From the NCBI GenBank assembly GCA_022573485.1, contig JACZTW010000128.1, positions 1 to 10,050 on the forward strand: 10,050 nucleotides of DNA, written 5' to 3'. The position numbers and the translations under genes are program-made. Under the pieces are notes generated by a model. The model searched no databases, was not told the origin of the DNA, and saw nothing but the letters and a program-made list of their open reading frames with translations. Shown piece after piece: positions 1 through 7,149 of this stretch; the stretch's first letter is position 1; each line of letters starts with the position of its first letter. Source of the DNA: Planctomycetota bacterium (GTDB lineage Bacteria; Planctomycetota; Phycisphaerae; UBA1845; CAIVHJ01).

Positions 1-87
1 GGATGCACTAGTGGATCGGCGTCCGCGCGGGCTGAAGCCCGCGGCTCGTTGAAAAATAGTGGGCATTGGTATGTTCATTGATTTCAT
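1..87 (-). CDS. Candidate 5' end of a further operon gene, cut by the window edge
   Basis: An ATG at 87..85 is preceded by a perfect GGAGG (complement of 93..97) at 5-nt spacing and lies 23 nt after the stop of the adaptor gene on the same strand. The frame stays open for 29 codons to the window edge. The visible peptide begins MKSMNIPMPTIFQ and continues as an Arg/Ser-rich stretch partly encoded by the hairpin repeat at 27..47. It shows no clear signal peptide yet and I do not recognise it. By position it would be the natural place for the outer-membrane factor (TolC type) of the efflux system, but nothing in the peptide proves this. ATGs at codons 4 and 8 are alternative starts, less well spaced from the ribosome binding site. 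It could also be a short spurious frame, since the hairpin repeat is otherwise a non-coding-looking element. Confidence 0.45.
   Translation of the reverse strand, partial: MKSMNIPMPTIFQRAAGFSPRGRRSTSAS
27..47. repeat. 21-bp hairpin repeat, copy 1
   Basis: A stem GCGGGC, loop TGAA, stem GCCCGC (27..42) is followed by GGCTC (43..47 includes the shared tail). The same element occurs at 7771..7791 with two differences only, which fall at paired stem positions (G-C here, A-T there), so the hairpin is preserved. No T-run follows the stem on either strand within a few bases, so it is not a typical intrinsic terminator. It lies in the first codons of the candidate frame 87..1. Confidence 0.75.
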
Positions 88-92
88 ATTAG

Positions 93-97
93 CCTCC
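93..97 (-). promoter_or_regulatory. Ribosome binding site GGAGG deciding the start at 87
   Basis: On the minus strand GGAGG is followed by CTAAT and ATG. This is the main evidence that translation restarts after the adaptor gene and that the operon continues beyond the left edge. Confidence 0.5.
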
Positions 98-110
98 ATG
101 CGATGGTGAA

Positions 111-1385
111 CTAAGCATCCTGCTTGACGGGAACGGGTTTCACGGGCGTGCCCGGGATGACGGCGCCGGTGGCGGCGATGATGATCCACTCATCATCCCC
201 GAGGCCGGACAGTACTTCCGCCCAGATGCCGTCGTCGTATCCCAGGTCGACCGGCACCTTCTCAGCGATTTGCCCTCTGGCGACCAACACGTACGTCTCT
301 CTTTCGCGCACGCGGATGGCCTTGGAAGGGATCATCAAGGCGCTCTCTTTGATCTCCAGTTTGATCGTTACCTGGGCATACATCCCCGGCGCGAGCAGAC
401 CGTCGGCGTTGTCCAAATCAACTTCGGCGCGCATGGTACGCGTGCTGGCCCGCAAACCGACAGCCGTGCGCGTAATGATACCGGGGAACGAATGTTCTCC
501 CAAGGCCTTGACCACAACGTCCACCGGCGTGCCCACCTTCACGGATGCGGAATCTATCTCGGGGATTTGCAGACTGAGCCGAATGCGGTCCATCTTGGCG
601 ATCCAGAAGAGTGCCTCGGCGGCCCCTTCGGTCGCGGAGCGTACAAAGTCCCCGGGATCGATGAAGCGCTCGGTAATCACACCGTCAAAAGGTGCTCTGA
701 TGGTCGCGTATTCCATGAGCGTCTTGATCCGCGCCACCGTGGCCACCGCCATCAACACTTCTGCCTTGGCGACGGCCACATCCGCCGCGCTGCTGTTCAC
801 TTTGGCCGCTGCGATCTTTTGGAAAGCCTCGGCGACGGCAATTTCATTCTTGGATTCATCGAGTTCCTGTTCGGGGATCACGTTCTGTTTGCGCAATTCC
901 ACCTTGCGGTCGTGGGTGATCTTTTGCAGGGCGTACTCTGCGGCGAAGCGTTGAACTTCGGCTTTCGCCGTTTCCCTCAGCGCTTCCGCCTGAGTCACCT
1001 TGGCCTCCTTCGCCGCCTGTATGGCTTCGGCCTGACGCAACTCATCCATCATTTCGGGCACGTCGATGGTGGCCAAGACATCGCCTTTCTTGACGCGGCT
1101 GCCGATGTCGACCATGACCTCGGCCACATAGCCGTTGGTCTTGGCGAGCATATTGACCTGCTCGTCAGCCAGGAGCGTCGCCGGCATGGTCAGCGCACGC
1201 GTCAGCGTACGGCGCGTGGGCTGGGTCACTCCGACCGATTCGACCTTCTTGTTCGCCCCGGTTTTGGATTCGTCGGCGCCGCTCTGGCCGTCGGCGTCTG
1301 CGGGCGTCATGCTGACCACCACAACGACGACCAGCGCGCTGATGAAAATCGTTCCGAAAACCTGCCCAAGAACTTTCTTATTCAT
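111..1385 (-). CDS. RND efflux periplasmic adaptor subunit (HlyD/AcrA/membrane fusion protein family)
   Basis: This 424-aa protein should bridge the inner-membrane RND permease to an outer-membrane channel. An N-terminal anchor or uncleaved signal sits at about residues 5-26 (VLGQVFGTIFISALVVVVVV). Next come the first lipoyl half with the NGYVAEVMVDIGSRVKKGDVLATID signature split across residues 84-108, a long Ala/Glu/Lys-rich coiled-coil hairpin (about 113-222), the second lipoyl half (YATIRAPFDGVITERFIDPG, 226-245), a beta-barrel domain (about 258-345) and a membrane-proximal domain to the C-terminus. The ATG at 1385 is chosen because it lies 2 nt after the permease stop and has GGAG 7 nt upstream; an in-frame ATG at 1448 would overlap the permease gene by 61 bp and add a non-signal-like extension. 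Order permease then adaptor is the reverse of acrAB. Substrate cannot be told from the sequence. Confidence 0.93.
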   Translation of the reverse strand: MNKKVLGQVFGTIFISALVVVVVVSMTPADADGQSGADESKTGANKKVESVGVTQPTRRTLTRALTMPATLLADEQVNMLAKTNGYVAEVMVDIGSRVKKGDVLATIDVPEMMDELRQAEAIQAAKEAKVTQAEALRETAKAEVQRFAAEYALQKITHDRKVELRKQNVIPEQELDESKNEIAVAEAFQKIAAAKVNSSAADVAVAKAEVLMAVATVARIKTLMEYATIRAPFDGVITERFIDPGDFVRSATEGAAEALFWIAKMDRIRLSLQIPEIDSASVKVGTPVDVVVKALGEHSFPGIITRTAVGLRASTRTMRAEVDLDNADGLLAPGMYAQVTIKLEIKESALMIPSKAIRVRERETYVLVARGQIAEKVPVDLGYDDGIWAEVLSGLGDDEWIIIAATGAVIPGTPVKPVPVKQDA

Positions 1386-1387
1386 TG

Positions 1388-4300
1388 CTATGCTCCAACG
1401 GGAACCGGCGAAGGACTCTCTTCGCGTTTGATCAATATATACAGACACGGCACGACGATCAGCGACAACGCCGTGGCCGCCAAAACGCCGCCAATAATGG
1501 TGCGGGCGAGCGGAGCGTTGGCCTCACCGCCGGCCAGGCCGATGGCCATCGGCAGCAGGGCCAGCCAGGTGGTCATCGAGGTCATCAAGATCGGGCGCAG
1601 CCGGATCCAGGTGGCTTCCTTGATGGCTTCTCGCACCGAGAGGCCCGCGCTCACGCGCTGGTTTGCGAAGTCCAGCAGAATGATGCTGTACTCCACGACG
1701 ATGCCGGTCATCATGATGATGCCCATGAAGGTCGGGATGCTCAGATTCGTCCCTGTAAGGAACAGCACCAGCGCGACACCGACGAAGCCCAACGGGATGC
1801 TCAACAGAATGATGAAGGGCACCGAAAACGACCGTAGTTGGGCGACCATGGCGAGGTACACCAGAATGACGGCGATGACAAGCCCTAGTGAAAACTGCTT
1901 GAACGACTTGCGCATGCTGTGGACTTCGCCGCGCATGGACAGGGAGTAGCCCTTGCCCTCGTACGGCCCACGGATCTTATAGACCACGCCGCGCGGCGTC
2001 TCAGTTCGGTCGAGGTTCAGGCTGGCATCCTCGGTCACGCGTCGCTCAATCTCAGCCGCTACGCCGCCCACGTCGTAACCCTTCTCGACGTTGGCATAGA
2101 CGTCGATGGTGCGGGTGATGTTGACATGATTGATGACGGACGGCCCGCTGGCCCGATAGAAATCCGCGATGTTGCGCAACGGCACCGGCTGCTCGCTCTT
2201 TGAACCCGTGATGGGCACGTTGCGCAAGGTCTCGAACGACTGGATGCCGCTCTCGGCATATTGCGCGCCGATGAAATAATGGTTGCCGTTGGGCGCGAGC
2301 CAAAACGCCGGATCGAATCCAATGCTCGAATTGACAGCCGTGACCACGTTCTTGATCACTTCCTCCTGTGTGATGCCAAGCTGAGCGGCTTTGACGCGAT
2401 CGACCTCGATCCCGATCTGTGGATAATCCACGCGCTGGGCGACGCGAACGTCAATCGCACCCGGCACGCCGGCGGCGATTTGGCGGACGTGCTGGGCGAT
2501 TTCCTCCATGGTGAACAGATCGCTCCCCGTTACTTGAAGGTTGATCGGCGAGGGCAGTCCGAAGTTCAGCGCCGCCGTCATCATTCCGCCGGTGTCAAAC
2601 GAAAATTCCACGCCGGGAAACTGCGCGTTCAGCTTGGAACGCAAACTTTCGACGTATTCAAATGTGTTCGGCATTCCCGACTTGCCCTTCAATTGCACGA
2701 GCACGAAGGCATCCATCGGTCCAGTGTTGGGAGTGTAGGCGGCAGGCCAATCCATGAGCACGCCGATGTTGGAAATCAGAATCCGCATATTGGAGTCGGG
2801 ATATTGCTCGACCTTGGGATACTGCGGATCCGGCTCGCCCATTTCATCCATCAAGACTTGTTCGATCTGTGCGATGGTATCCTCAGTAATTTCGATGCGC
2901 GTACCGGACGGCAGCCGAACCAGGATCATAAACTGATTCGAATCGACCTGCGGGAACAACTCCGTCCCGCACAAACTCAACAGAACGACCGCGCCGGCGA
3001 GCGCTGCCATACTCCCGCCGATGATCGCGACGGGCTTGCTCATGATCGCGCCGAACCAGTCGTTAAACCACCCCGGGGTCTGCTGCCCGTCAGTTTCGCC
3101 GTCTGCCGCCACGTCGCTTTCTTTGAGGAACTTCGCGCAAAACGCGGGAATCACGAACATGGCTACGAGATAGCTGGCGCATACGGCAAAGACCACGGTG
3201 ATGGCCAGCGGCTGAAACAGGAATCGAGTAATGCCCGTCAAGAACACCACCGGGAAGAACACCACAACGAAGGTGATCGTCGATACCAGCACGGGCATCG
3301 CGACTTCCTGCGTCCCATCAAGCGCCGCCTCCATCCGCCCCTTGCCCATACGCAAATGCCGCGTGATGTTGTCGAGCACGACGATGGATTGATCCACCAG
3401 GATGCCGATGGCCAGCGCCAACCCGCCCAGCGTCATGCTGTTGATGGTGTCGCCGGTATAACGCAAGCCAATTAGGGCCGCCATGATCGACAATGGAATC
3501 GCCAGCACGATCACGATCGTGGAGCGCCAACTGCGCAGGGCGACGAACACGACGACGCCCGCGAGGAACGCGCCGAGAATGGCTGCGACTTCCAGGCCTC
3601 TGATGCTGGTGCGTACATAGTCGGACTGATCCATGACCACTTCCAGCGATAAGTCTTTGGCCTTGGGATCCATTTCCTTCAGGCGCTCGAGAATCGTGTC
3701 GAGTTCATCCTTGATCCCGGTGACGATCTCGATGGTGTTGGCGCCGGGCTGGCGGTAGATGGGAATGTAGGCCTTACGCCCGCCGTTGATGCGGACAATG
3801 TTTGACTGAATCTGGTGGCTGTCCTTCACTTCTCCAACATCGCGCATGTAGATATCTCTTGCGATCGGCATGTCGTTAAGAAGATCGACTTCCACCGGCA
3901 TGGCGTTGGAGATGATCTGGTAGTCGATGTCGCCGAACTTGGCGTTGCCGGTGGGGATGAAGACGCTCTGTGCTCCGAGCGTATCGACTATATCCATCGG
4001 CGAAAGCCCGCGGGCCTCCAGTTCCATGGGGTCGACATAGGCCAGGATGCGCCGCAACACGCCGCCGTAAACGGCCGGCGCGATGACCCCCTGGATGCTC
4101 TGCAATCGGTTGCGCAGCTCGTAGTAAGCAATGTCGTACAGTTCCTTCTCCGTCATGGTCGGGCTGGATACGCTGACCAGACACAACGGCACCGAGGCGG
4201 TCGGATCAAAGGGCATGACCATCGGCGGGATGGTGCCCGGCGGCAGATAAAACAAGTCGCTCATCGCGTACGAAGTCACCTGCGACATGGCAGTGTCGAA

Positions 4301-4600
4301 GCTGATGCCCTCGCGAAAGAAGTCTTTCACGATGCAGACCCCGAGCATGGCCTTGGCTTCCTGGTGCTCGATGCCGACCGATTGGCCGGTCCAGCGCTGC
4401 AGGCGACTCATGATGTCGCGCTCCATCACTTCCGGCGGCATGCCGGGGTAAAACGTGACGATCTGCACGGCCGGCGTGTTGAACTGCGGCAGCAGGTCGG
4501 CGGGAATCTGCGTCATCGATACGCCGCCGATGACAAAGACCGCCACGACCAGGACGACCACGAGATAGGGGTTCTTCAACCCAACTTCAATCGCTTTCAT
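1388..4600 (-). CDS. RND superfamily efflux permease (AcrB/CusA-like inner-membrane pump)
   Basis: At 1070 aa this is a full-length RND pump. TM1 is at about 11-29, a first periplasmic porter/docking domain spans about 30-335, TM2-TM6 about 336-487, TM7 about 522-545, a second periplasmic domain about 546-900, and TM8-TM12 about 901-1056. Family landmarks are GGLALAIGILVDQSIVVLDN in TM4 (392-411), the TM10 stretch GIVVEYSIILLDFANQR (966-982) and RLRPILMTS (1000-1008). Proton-relay residues differ from AcrB: the TM4 Asp-Asp pair is D403-Q404, and the TM10 Lys position is Glu970. One TM4 Asp plus a TM10 Glu is the pattern known for the heavy-metal pump CusA. However, the CusA substrate-binding Met before its SPIGIKVSG-like stretch is not obvious here (SPINLQVTG, 684-692), so the substrate is open. 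The gene overlaps the anti-sigma gene by 14 bp and lacks a strong Shine-Dalgarno, which suggests translational coupling. Confidence 0.95.
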   Translation of the reverse strand: MKAIEVGLKNPYLVVVLVVAVFVIGGVSMTQIPADLLPQFNTPAVQIVTFYPGMPPEVMERDIMSRLQRWTGQSVGIEHQEAKAMLGVCIVKDFFREGISFDTAMSQVTSYAMSDLFYLPPGTIPPMVMPFDPTASVPLCLVSVSSPTMTEKELYDIAYYELRNRLQSIQGVIAPAVYGGVLRRILAYVDPMELEARGLSPMDIVDTLGAQSVFIPTGNAKFGDIDYQIISNAMPVEVDLLNDMPIARDIYMRDVGEVKDSHQIQSNIVRINGGRKAYIPIYRQPGANTIEIVTGIKDELDTILERLKEMDPKAKDLSLEVVMDQSDYVRTSIRGLEVAAILGAFLAGVVVFVALRSWRSTIVIVLAIPLSIMAALIGLRYTGDTINSMTLGGLALAIGILVDQSIVVLDNITRHLRMGKGRMEAALDGTQEVAMPVLVSTITFVVVFFPVVFLTGITRFLFQPLAITVVFAVCASYLVAMFVIPAFCAKFLKESDVAADGETDGQQTPGWFNDWFGAIMSKPVAIIGGSMAALAGAVVLLSLCGTELFPQVDSNQFMILVRLPSGTRIEITEDTIAQIEQVLMDEMGEPDPQYPKVEQYPDSNMRILISNIGVLMDWPAAYTPNTGPMDAFVLVQLKGKSGMPNTFEYVESLRSKLNAQFPGVEFSFDTGGMMTAALNFGLPSPINLQVTGSDLFTMEEIAQHVRQIAAGVPGAIDVRVAQRVDYPQIGIEVDRVKAAQLGITQEEVIKNVVTAVNSSIGFDPAFWLAPNGNHYFIGAQYAESGIQSFETLRNVPITGSKSEQPVPLRNIADFYRASGPSVINHVNITRTIDVYANVEKGYDVGGVAAEIERRVTEDASLNLDRTETPRGVVYKIRGPYEGKGYSLSMRGEVHSMRKSFKQFSLGLVIAVILVYLAMVAQLRSFSVPFIILLSIPLGFVGVALVLFLTGTNLSIPTFMGIIMMTGIVVEYSIILLDFANQRVSAGLSVREAIKEATWIRLRPILMTSMTTWLALLPMAIGLAGGEANAPLARTIIGGVLAATALSLIVVPCLYILIKREESPSPVPVGA

Positions 4601-5396
4601 GCACTACACTTTCGATAAAATGGATCAAGTCATTCTGCGGGAGTGTCGAGACTGCGGCGTAAACCAACGTGCCCTGCCGCTTGGCCACGACAGTGTGGCC
4701 TTTGCAATGATCGACCCAGACTTCATCACCATGACGGTCTGCGCGCTTCATTGTTCCCATGTCCGCGACTGCTGCGTCCGTTGCGACGAGCGAAACAGCC
4801 GTGCCTTCCATGTCGTACAGGACAAACGCCGCCGGCCGACCGGCGAGCTTGCACTTGCGCGCCCCGATCAGTTTGCAGCGCTGGCCGGTCATAGCAGCGA
4901 GGGATACGTCCAAACCTGTCTGCTCGCGAAGCCACGTCGAGACTTCAACGGCGTCGGCCGAGGCTAACTGCACCGTCTCGCCCTGTTCCACGAAGTGCCT
5001 GTAATCCTGCACCATGAGGTCGGCGAGACTGCCTGCCTGTGGTTCGGCAGTGCCGACGTCACGCGTCACGGTCCAGAGAATGACGATGACAGCAACGGCT
5101 GCGGCGACACCGACAAACTTCGCCGCGCGCCAGTGCTGCCCGGCAAACCGGGCCGTGCCCGGCTGGGCTCGACCATCGGCCAAAGCGGCTGCCAAGACAG
5201 TTGCGTCAAAGGCCGGGACGGCCTGAGCATTTGCAAGTACGCCGCCCAATTGCCGGCGGACCTCGCGCTCGATTTCGGCCTGCTGAGCGCAGGTGGGACA
5301 GTGGTCCAAATGGTGTTGCAGTTCGATACTGAGATGCGCATCCAGCTCGTTGTCCAGGAAAGCGAATAGATACTCGCGAATCTCCGTGCAGTTCAT
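4587..5396 (-). CDS. Transmembrane zinc-binding anti-sigma factor (ZAS/zf-HC2 type)
   Basis: This 269-aa protein should hold the adjacent ECF sigma factor inactive at the membrane. The cytoplasmic N-terminus has the ZAS zinc motif H29-x3-C33-x2-C36 with an additional Cys3 26 residues before the His, the same spacing as in RsrA-type anti-sigma factors. One TM helix is predicted at about 94-110 (FVGVAAAVAVIVILWTV). The extracytoplasmic part (about 112-269) contains the GARKCKLAGRPAAFVLYDMEG stretch (178-198), seen in other membrane anti-sigma factors as I recall, with cysteines at 174, 182 and 231 that could sense metals or redox state. The start ATG overlaps the sigma stop as ATGA and has a perfect AAGGAGG (complement of 5404..5410) 7 nt upstream. 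Co-transcription with an efflux pump suggests that the signal is a pump substrate or the envelope damage it causes; this is inferred. Confidence 0.9.
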   Translation of the reverse strand: MNCTEIREYLFAFLDNELDAHLSIELQHHLDHCPTCAQQAEIEREVRRQLGGVLANAQAVPAFDATVLAAALADGRAQPGTARFAGQHWRAAKFVGVAAAVAVIVILWTVTRDVGTAEPQAGSLADLMVQDYRHFVEQGETVQLASADAVEVSTWLREQTGLDVSLAAMTGQRCKLIGARKCKLAGRPAAFVLYDMEGTAVSLVATDAAVADMGTMKRADRHGDEVWVDHCKGHTVVAKRQGTLVYAAVSTLPQNDLIHFIESVVHESD

Positions 5397-5965
5397 GATC
5401 GAGCCTCCTTACTCGCCCGTGACGGCTTCGCATAATCCGCGAGCCGCTCCCGCAGGGCCCGTCGCGCCCGGGCCATCCGTGACATGACCGTGCCGATCGG
5501 GCAATCGAGTACTTCGGCGATTTCCCGATAGCGCAGGTCGCCGGCGACCGACAGGATCAGAACCTCACGATAGGGAGCATCGAGTGCGTCAACGGCAGCA
5601 GCGATCCGCTCGTCGAGGAATTCACGAAAGGCCTCCTCGCTGAGCGCCGGCAGCGAAGCGAAGGCGTCGTCCTCTTCAAAGCTGGCCACCTCGGTGAGTT
5701 GCGAAACAGGCAGAAGCGTGAGCTTCAGCCTTCGACGGGCGGATGCTTGCCAGTCGAGGGCGATGTTGCGCATGATCACGAACAACCAGGCCGCGGGAAA
5801 GGCCGTCTGCTCGGCTGAAGAAAAGTGCCGCCAAGCGCGCAGCAGTGTTTCCTGAACCAGGTCGGGGGCCTCATTTTCGTTCGCAACGTATTGTCGCGCA
5901 ACAATATGCAGCCTAGCCCACTGCGGCCGGACGTACCCGACGAACGTTGTCGCGGCTTCGCTCAT
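5393..5965 (-). CDS. ECF-type RNA polymerase sigma factor (sigma-70 family)
   Basis: At 190 aa this has the two-domain size of ECF sigma factors. Region 2 covers about 12-80, including DLVQETLLRAWRHF (35-48, core-polymerase and -10 binding) and WLFVIMRNIALDWQASARRR (60-79). Region 4 covers about 115-175, with the helix-turn-helix YREIAEVLDCPIGTVMSRMARARRAL (146-171) that contacts the -35 element. There is no extra C-terminal domain apart from a short charged tail. It is first in the operon, followed with ATGA overlap by its likely anti-sigma partner. The start at 5965 has GAGGAGG upstream, but with a long spacing of 13 nt from GGAGG; no better in-frame start lies closer. ECF operons usually autoregulate, yet I could not find a convincing GAAC-type -35 element upstream. 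Confidence 0.93.
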   Translation of the reverse strand: MSEAATTFVGYVRPQWARLHIVARQYVANENEAPDLVQETLLRAWRHFSSAEQTAFPAAWLFVIMRNIALDWQASARRRLKLTLLPVSQLTEVASFEEDDAFASLPALSEEAFREFLDERIAAAVDALDAPYREVLILSVAGDLRYREIAEVLDCPIGTVMSRMARARRALRERLADYAKPSRASKEARS

Positions 5966-6106
5966 TTATCGAGACTGACCTCCTCAATAGTAATAAACGG
6001 CTATTGGCCATAATTTCATCCCACAAAATCGGCCGGATCGAGAAATCCTCCGGGCTGAGGTTGGCCTGTCCGGAAGCAGTGCTCCTTGACATGTGATTTG
6101 TTGAGT

Positions 6107-6173
6107 GTGCCACTGCTTTTGAGCAGTGCTGGAACGAACCATGCGGAAAGGCCCTGCTCAACAGCAGTGGCAC
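6107..6173. repeat. Nested inverted repeat (20-bp arms) between lpxA and the sigma operon
   Basis: The left arm GTGCCACTGCTTTTGAGCAG (6107..6126) is matched by the reverse complement of 6154..6173 at 19 of 20 positions, with a 27-nt centre. Each arm is itself a small hairpin: CACTGCT-TTTG-AGCAGTG (6111..6128) and CTGCT-CAAC-AGCAG (6154..6167). The element can thus fold either as one long hairpin or as two short ones. A further partial match, AGCAGTGCT, is at 6075..6083. It lies in the 272-bp spacer 5966..6237, which otherwise shows no gene. It resembles a REP or small MITE-type mobile repeat; it could also affect transcription between the two minus-strand units, but there is no T-run for an intrinsic terminator. 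Confidence 0.75.
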
Positions 6174-6237
6174 GCCCGCGATGGCGCAGAGACGCGCCGG
6201 CTCGGCGAGACGTTGCTGCGGGGGTGCGATCTCGTGT

Positions 6238-7023
6238 TCATTCGCGGGTGGCGCGACTTCGCCCGGCGATGCCGCATTTTGAGGGATTGGCAATGAACTC
6301 CAGGATTTCTTCGACCTCGGGGCAGTTATCCATGGCTTTGAGCTGTTCGACAGCGATGCTGAAAGGCTCGTCCGAGCGATATAGAACTTTGAACGCGTTT
6401 TTGATCTCGCGGGTGGTTTCCTTGGAAAACCCCTCACGCTGCAGCCCGACGACGTTCACCTTCACCAAGCCGCCCTTGTAGTCGGTGACGCAGAACGGCG
6501 GCACGTCACGCATAATAAGGGCTGTGCCGACGCACATCGACCGCCGCCCGACGCGCGCAAACTGATGAATCATCGCGTGGGCTGCGATGAGCGCGTGGTT
6601 GCCGATCTGCGCGTGGCCGGCGCATTCCACGCCGTTGGTCAAGACCACGCCGTCGCCGAGGACGCAGTTGTGCGCCACGTGGGCCTTGGCCATGATCATG
6701 CAGCCGCTGCCGATTGACGTGCTCGTGCCCGGGGCGGCGCCGCGATGGATGCTGACAAATTCGCGAATCTGGGTATCGTCGCCGATGACGAGATAGCTCT
6801 CGCCGCCTTCGTAGGAGTGATCCTGCGGGGTGTTTCCGACCACGGCATGAGGATGGATCTCGCAATTGCGACCGAGGGTCGTATGGCCGGAAATGTGCGC
6901 GTGGGCATGGATTTTCGAGCCCGCGCCGATCTTCACAGGCCCGTCGATGATCGCGTAGGGCCCGATCGAGACATCCGGCGCGATCTCGGCCTGCGGATCG
7001 ATGATGGCGGTTTCGTGAATCAT
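6238..7023 (-). CDS. lpxA: Acyl-ACP--UDP-N-acetylglucosamine O-acyltransferase LpxA
   Basis: LpxA transfers a 3-hydroxyacyl chain from acyl carrier protein to the 3-OH of UDP-GlcNAc, the first step of lipid A synthesis in the cytoplasm. The 261-aa product matches the usual length (E. coli 262). It opens with the expected MIHETAIIDPQAEI, then runs of left-handed beta-helix hexapeptide repeats (about 1-185) and a C-terminal helical domain with GLQREGFSKETTREIKNAFKVLYR spread over 193-216. The catalytic His is H118 in AKAHVAHNC (112-120, equals E. coli H125), with H115 equal to E. coli H122. IREFVSIHRG (86-95) is the family's conserved segment. Gly166 aligns with the E. coli chain-length ruler G173, suggesting a long (C14-like) acyl donor. 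The ATG at 7023 is preferred over 7065, which would add 14 residues absent from homologues. The gene stands alone; lpxD, fabZ and lpxB are not beside it here. Confidence 0.96.
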   Translation of the reverse strand: MIHETAIIDPQAEIAPDVSIGPYAIIDGPVKIGAGSKIHAHAHISGHTTLGRNCEIHPHAVVGNTPQDHSYEGGESYLVIGDDTQIREFVSIHRGAAPGTSTSIGSGCMIMAKAHVAHNCVLGDGVVLTNGVECAGHAQIGNHALIAAHAMIHQFARVGRRSMCVGTALIMRDVPPFCVTDYKGGLVKVNVVGLQREGFSKETTREIKNAFKVLYRSDEPFSIAVEQLKAMDNCPEVEEILEFIANPSKCGIAGRSRATRE

Positions 7024-7052
7024 GACTCGTGACGCTCCCGAAAGAAGCGGGT

Positions 7053-7081
7053 ATCTTATGCGCACGCTCGCGGCGGGTCCA
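7053..7081 (-). promoter_or_regulatory. Possible lpxA promoter overlapping a palindrome
   Basis: On the minus strand TGGACC (complement of 7076..7081) and TAAGAT (complement of 7053..7058) are separated by 17 bp, each 4 of 6 to the sigma70 consensus. The -35 hexamer lies within the perfect palindrome 7074..7087 (CGGGTC, 2-nt gap, GACCCG), which could be a repressor site or only a dispersed repeat fragment. Evidence is by eye and weak. Confidence 0.25.
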
Positions 7082-7149
7082 GACCCGTTGTTGTTGGGTA
7101 GGGTGGGTCCGGATTCGCTGCTTGATGGAGCAGTTGCAGGACGAGAATT

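Noticed and set aside
27..60. Hairpin plus nearby A/T run as a terminator of the efflux operon
   Set aside because: On the operon strand the T-run precedes the stem instead of following it, so it does not fit an intrinsic terminator in that direction.
270..1949. Long plus-strand open frame (559 codons) opposite the adaptor and permease genes
   Set aside because: Its translation is low-complexity, His/Arg/Gly-rich and matches no family, while the minus strand encodes clear efflux proteins throughout. It is a by-product of GC-rich codon use.
2261..3475. Long plus-strand open frame opposite the RND permease
   Set aside because: Antisense shadow: composition dominated by His, Arg, Asp and Gln, with no ribosome binding site and no recognisable domain.
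5966..6106. ECF-type promoter (GAAC -35 with a GTC or TCTA -10) upstream of the sigma gene
   Set aside because: No GGAAC-like -35 at suitable spacing could be found on the minus strand; the weak TACTAT near 5990 sits too close to the ribosome binding site.
5913..6437. Minus-strand frame extending upstream of the sigma factor, with an ATG near 6013
   Set aside because: It overlaps lpxA out of frame and reads through the inverted repeat; the alternative ATG lacks a good ribosome binding site and overlaps the sigma start in another frame.
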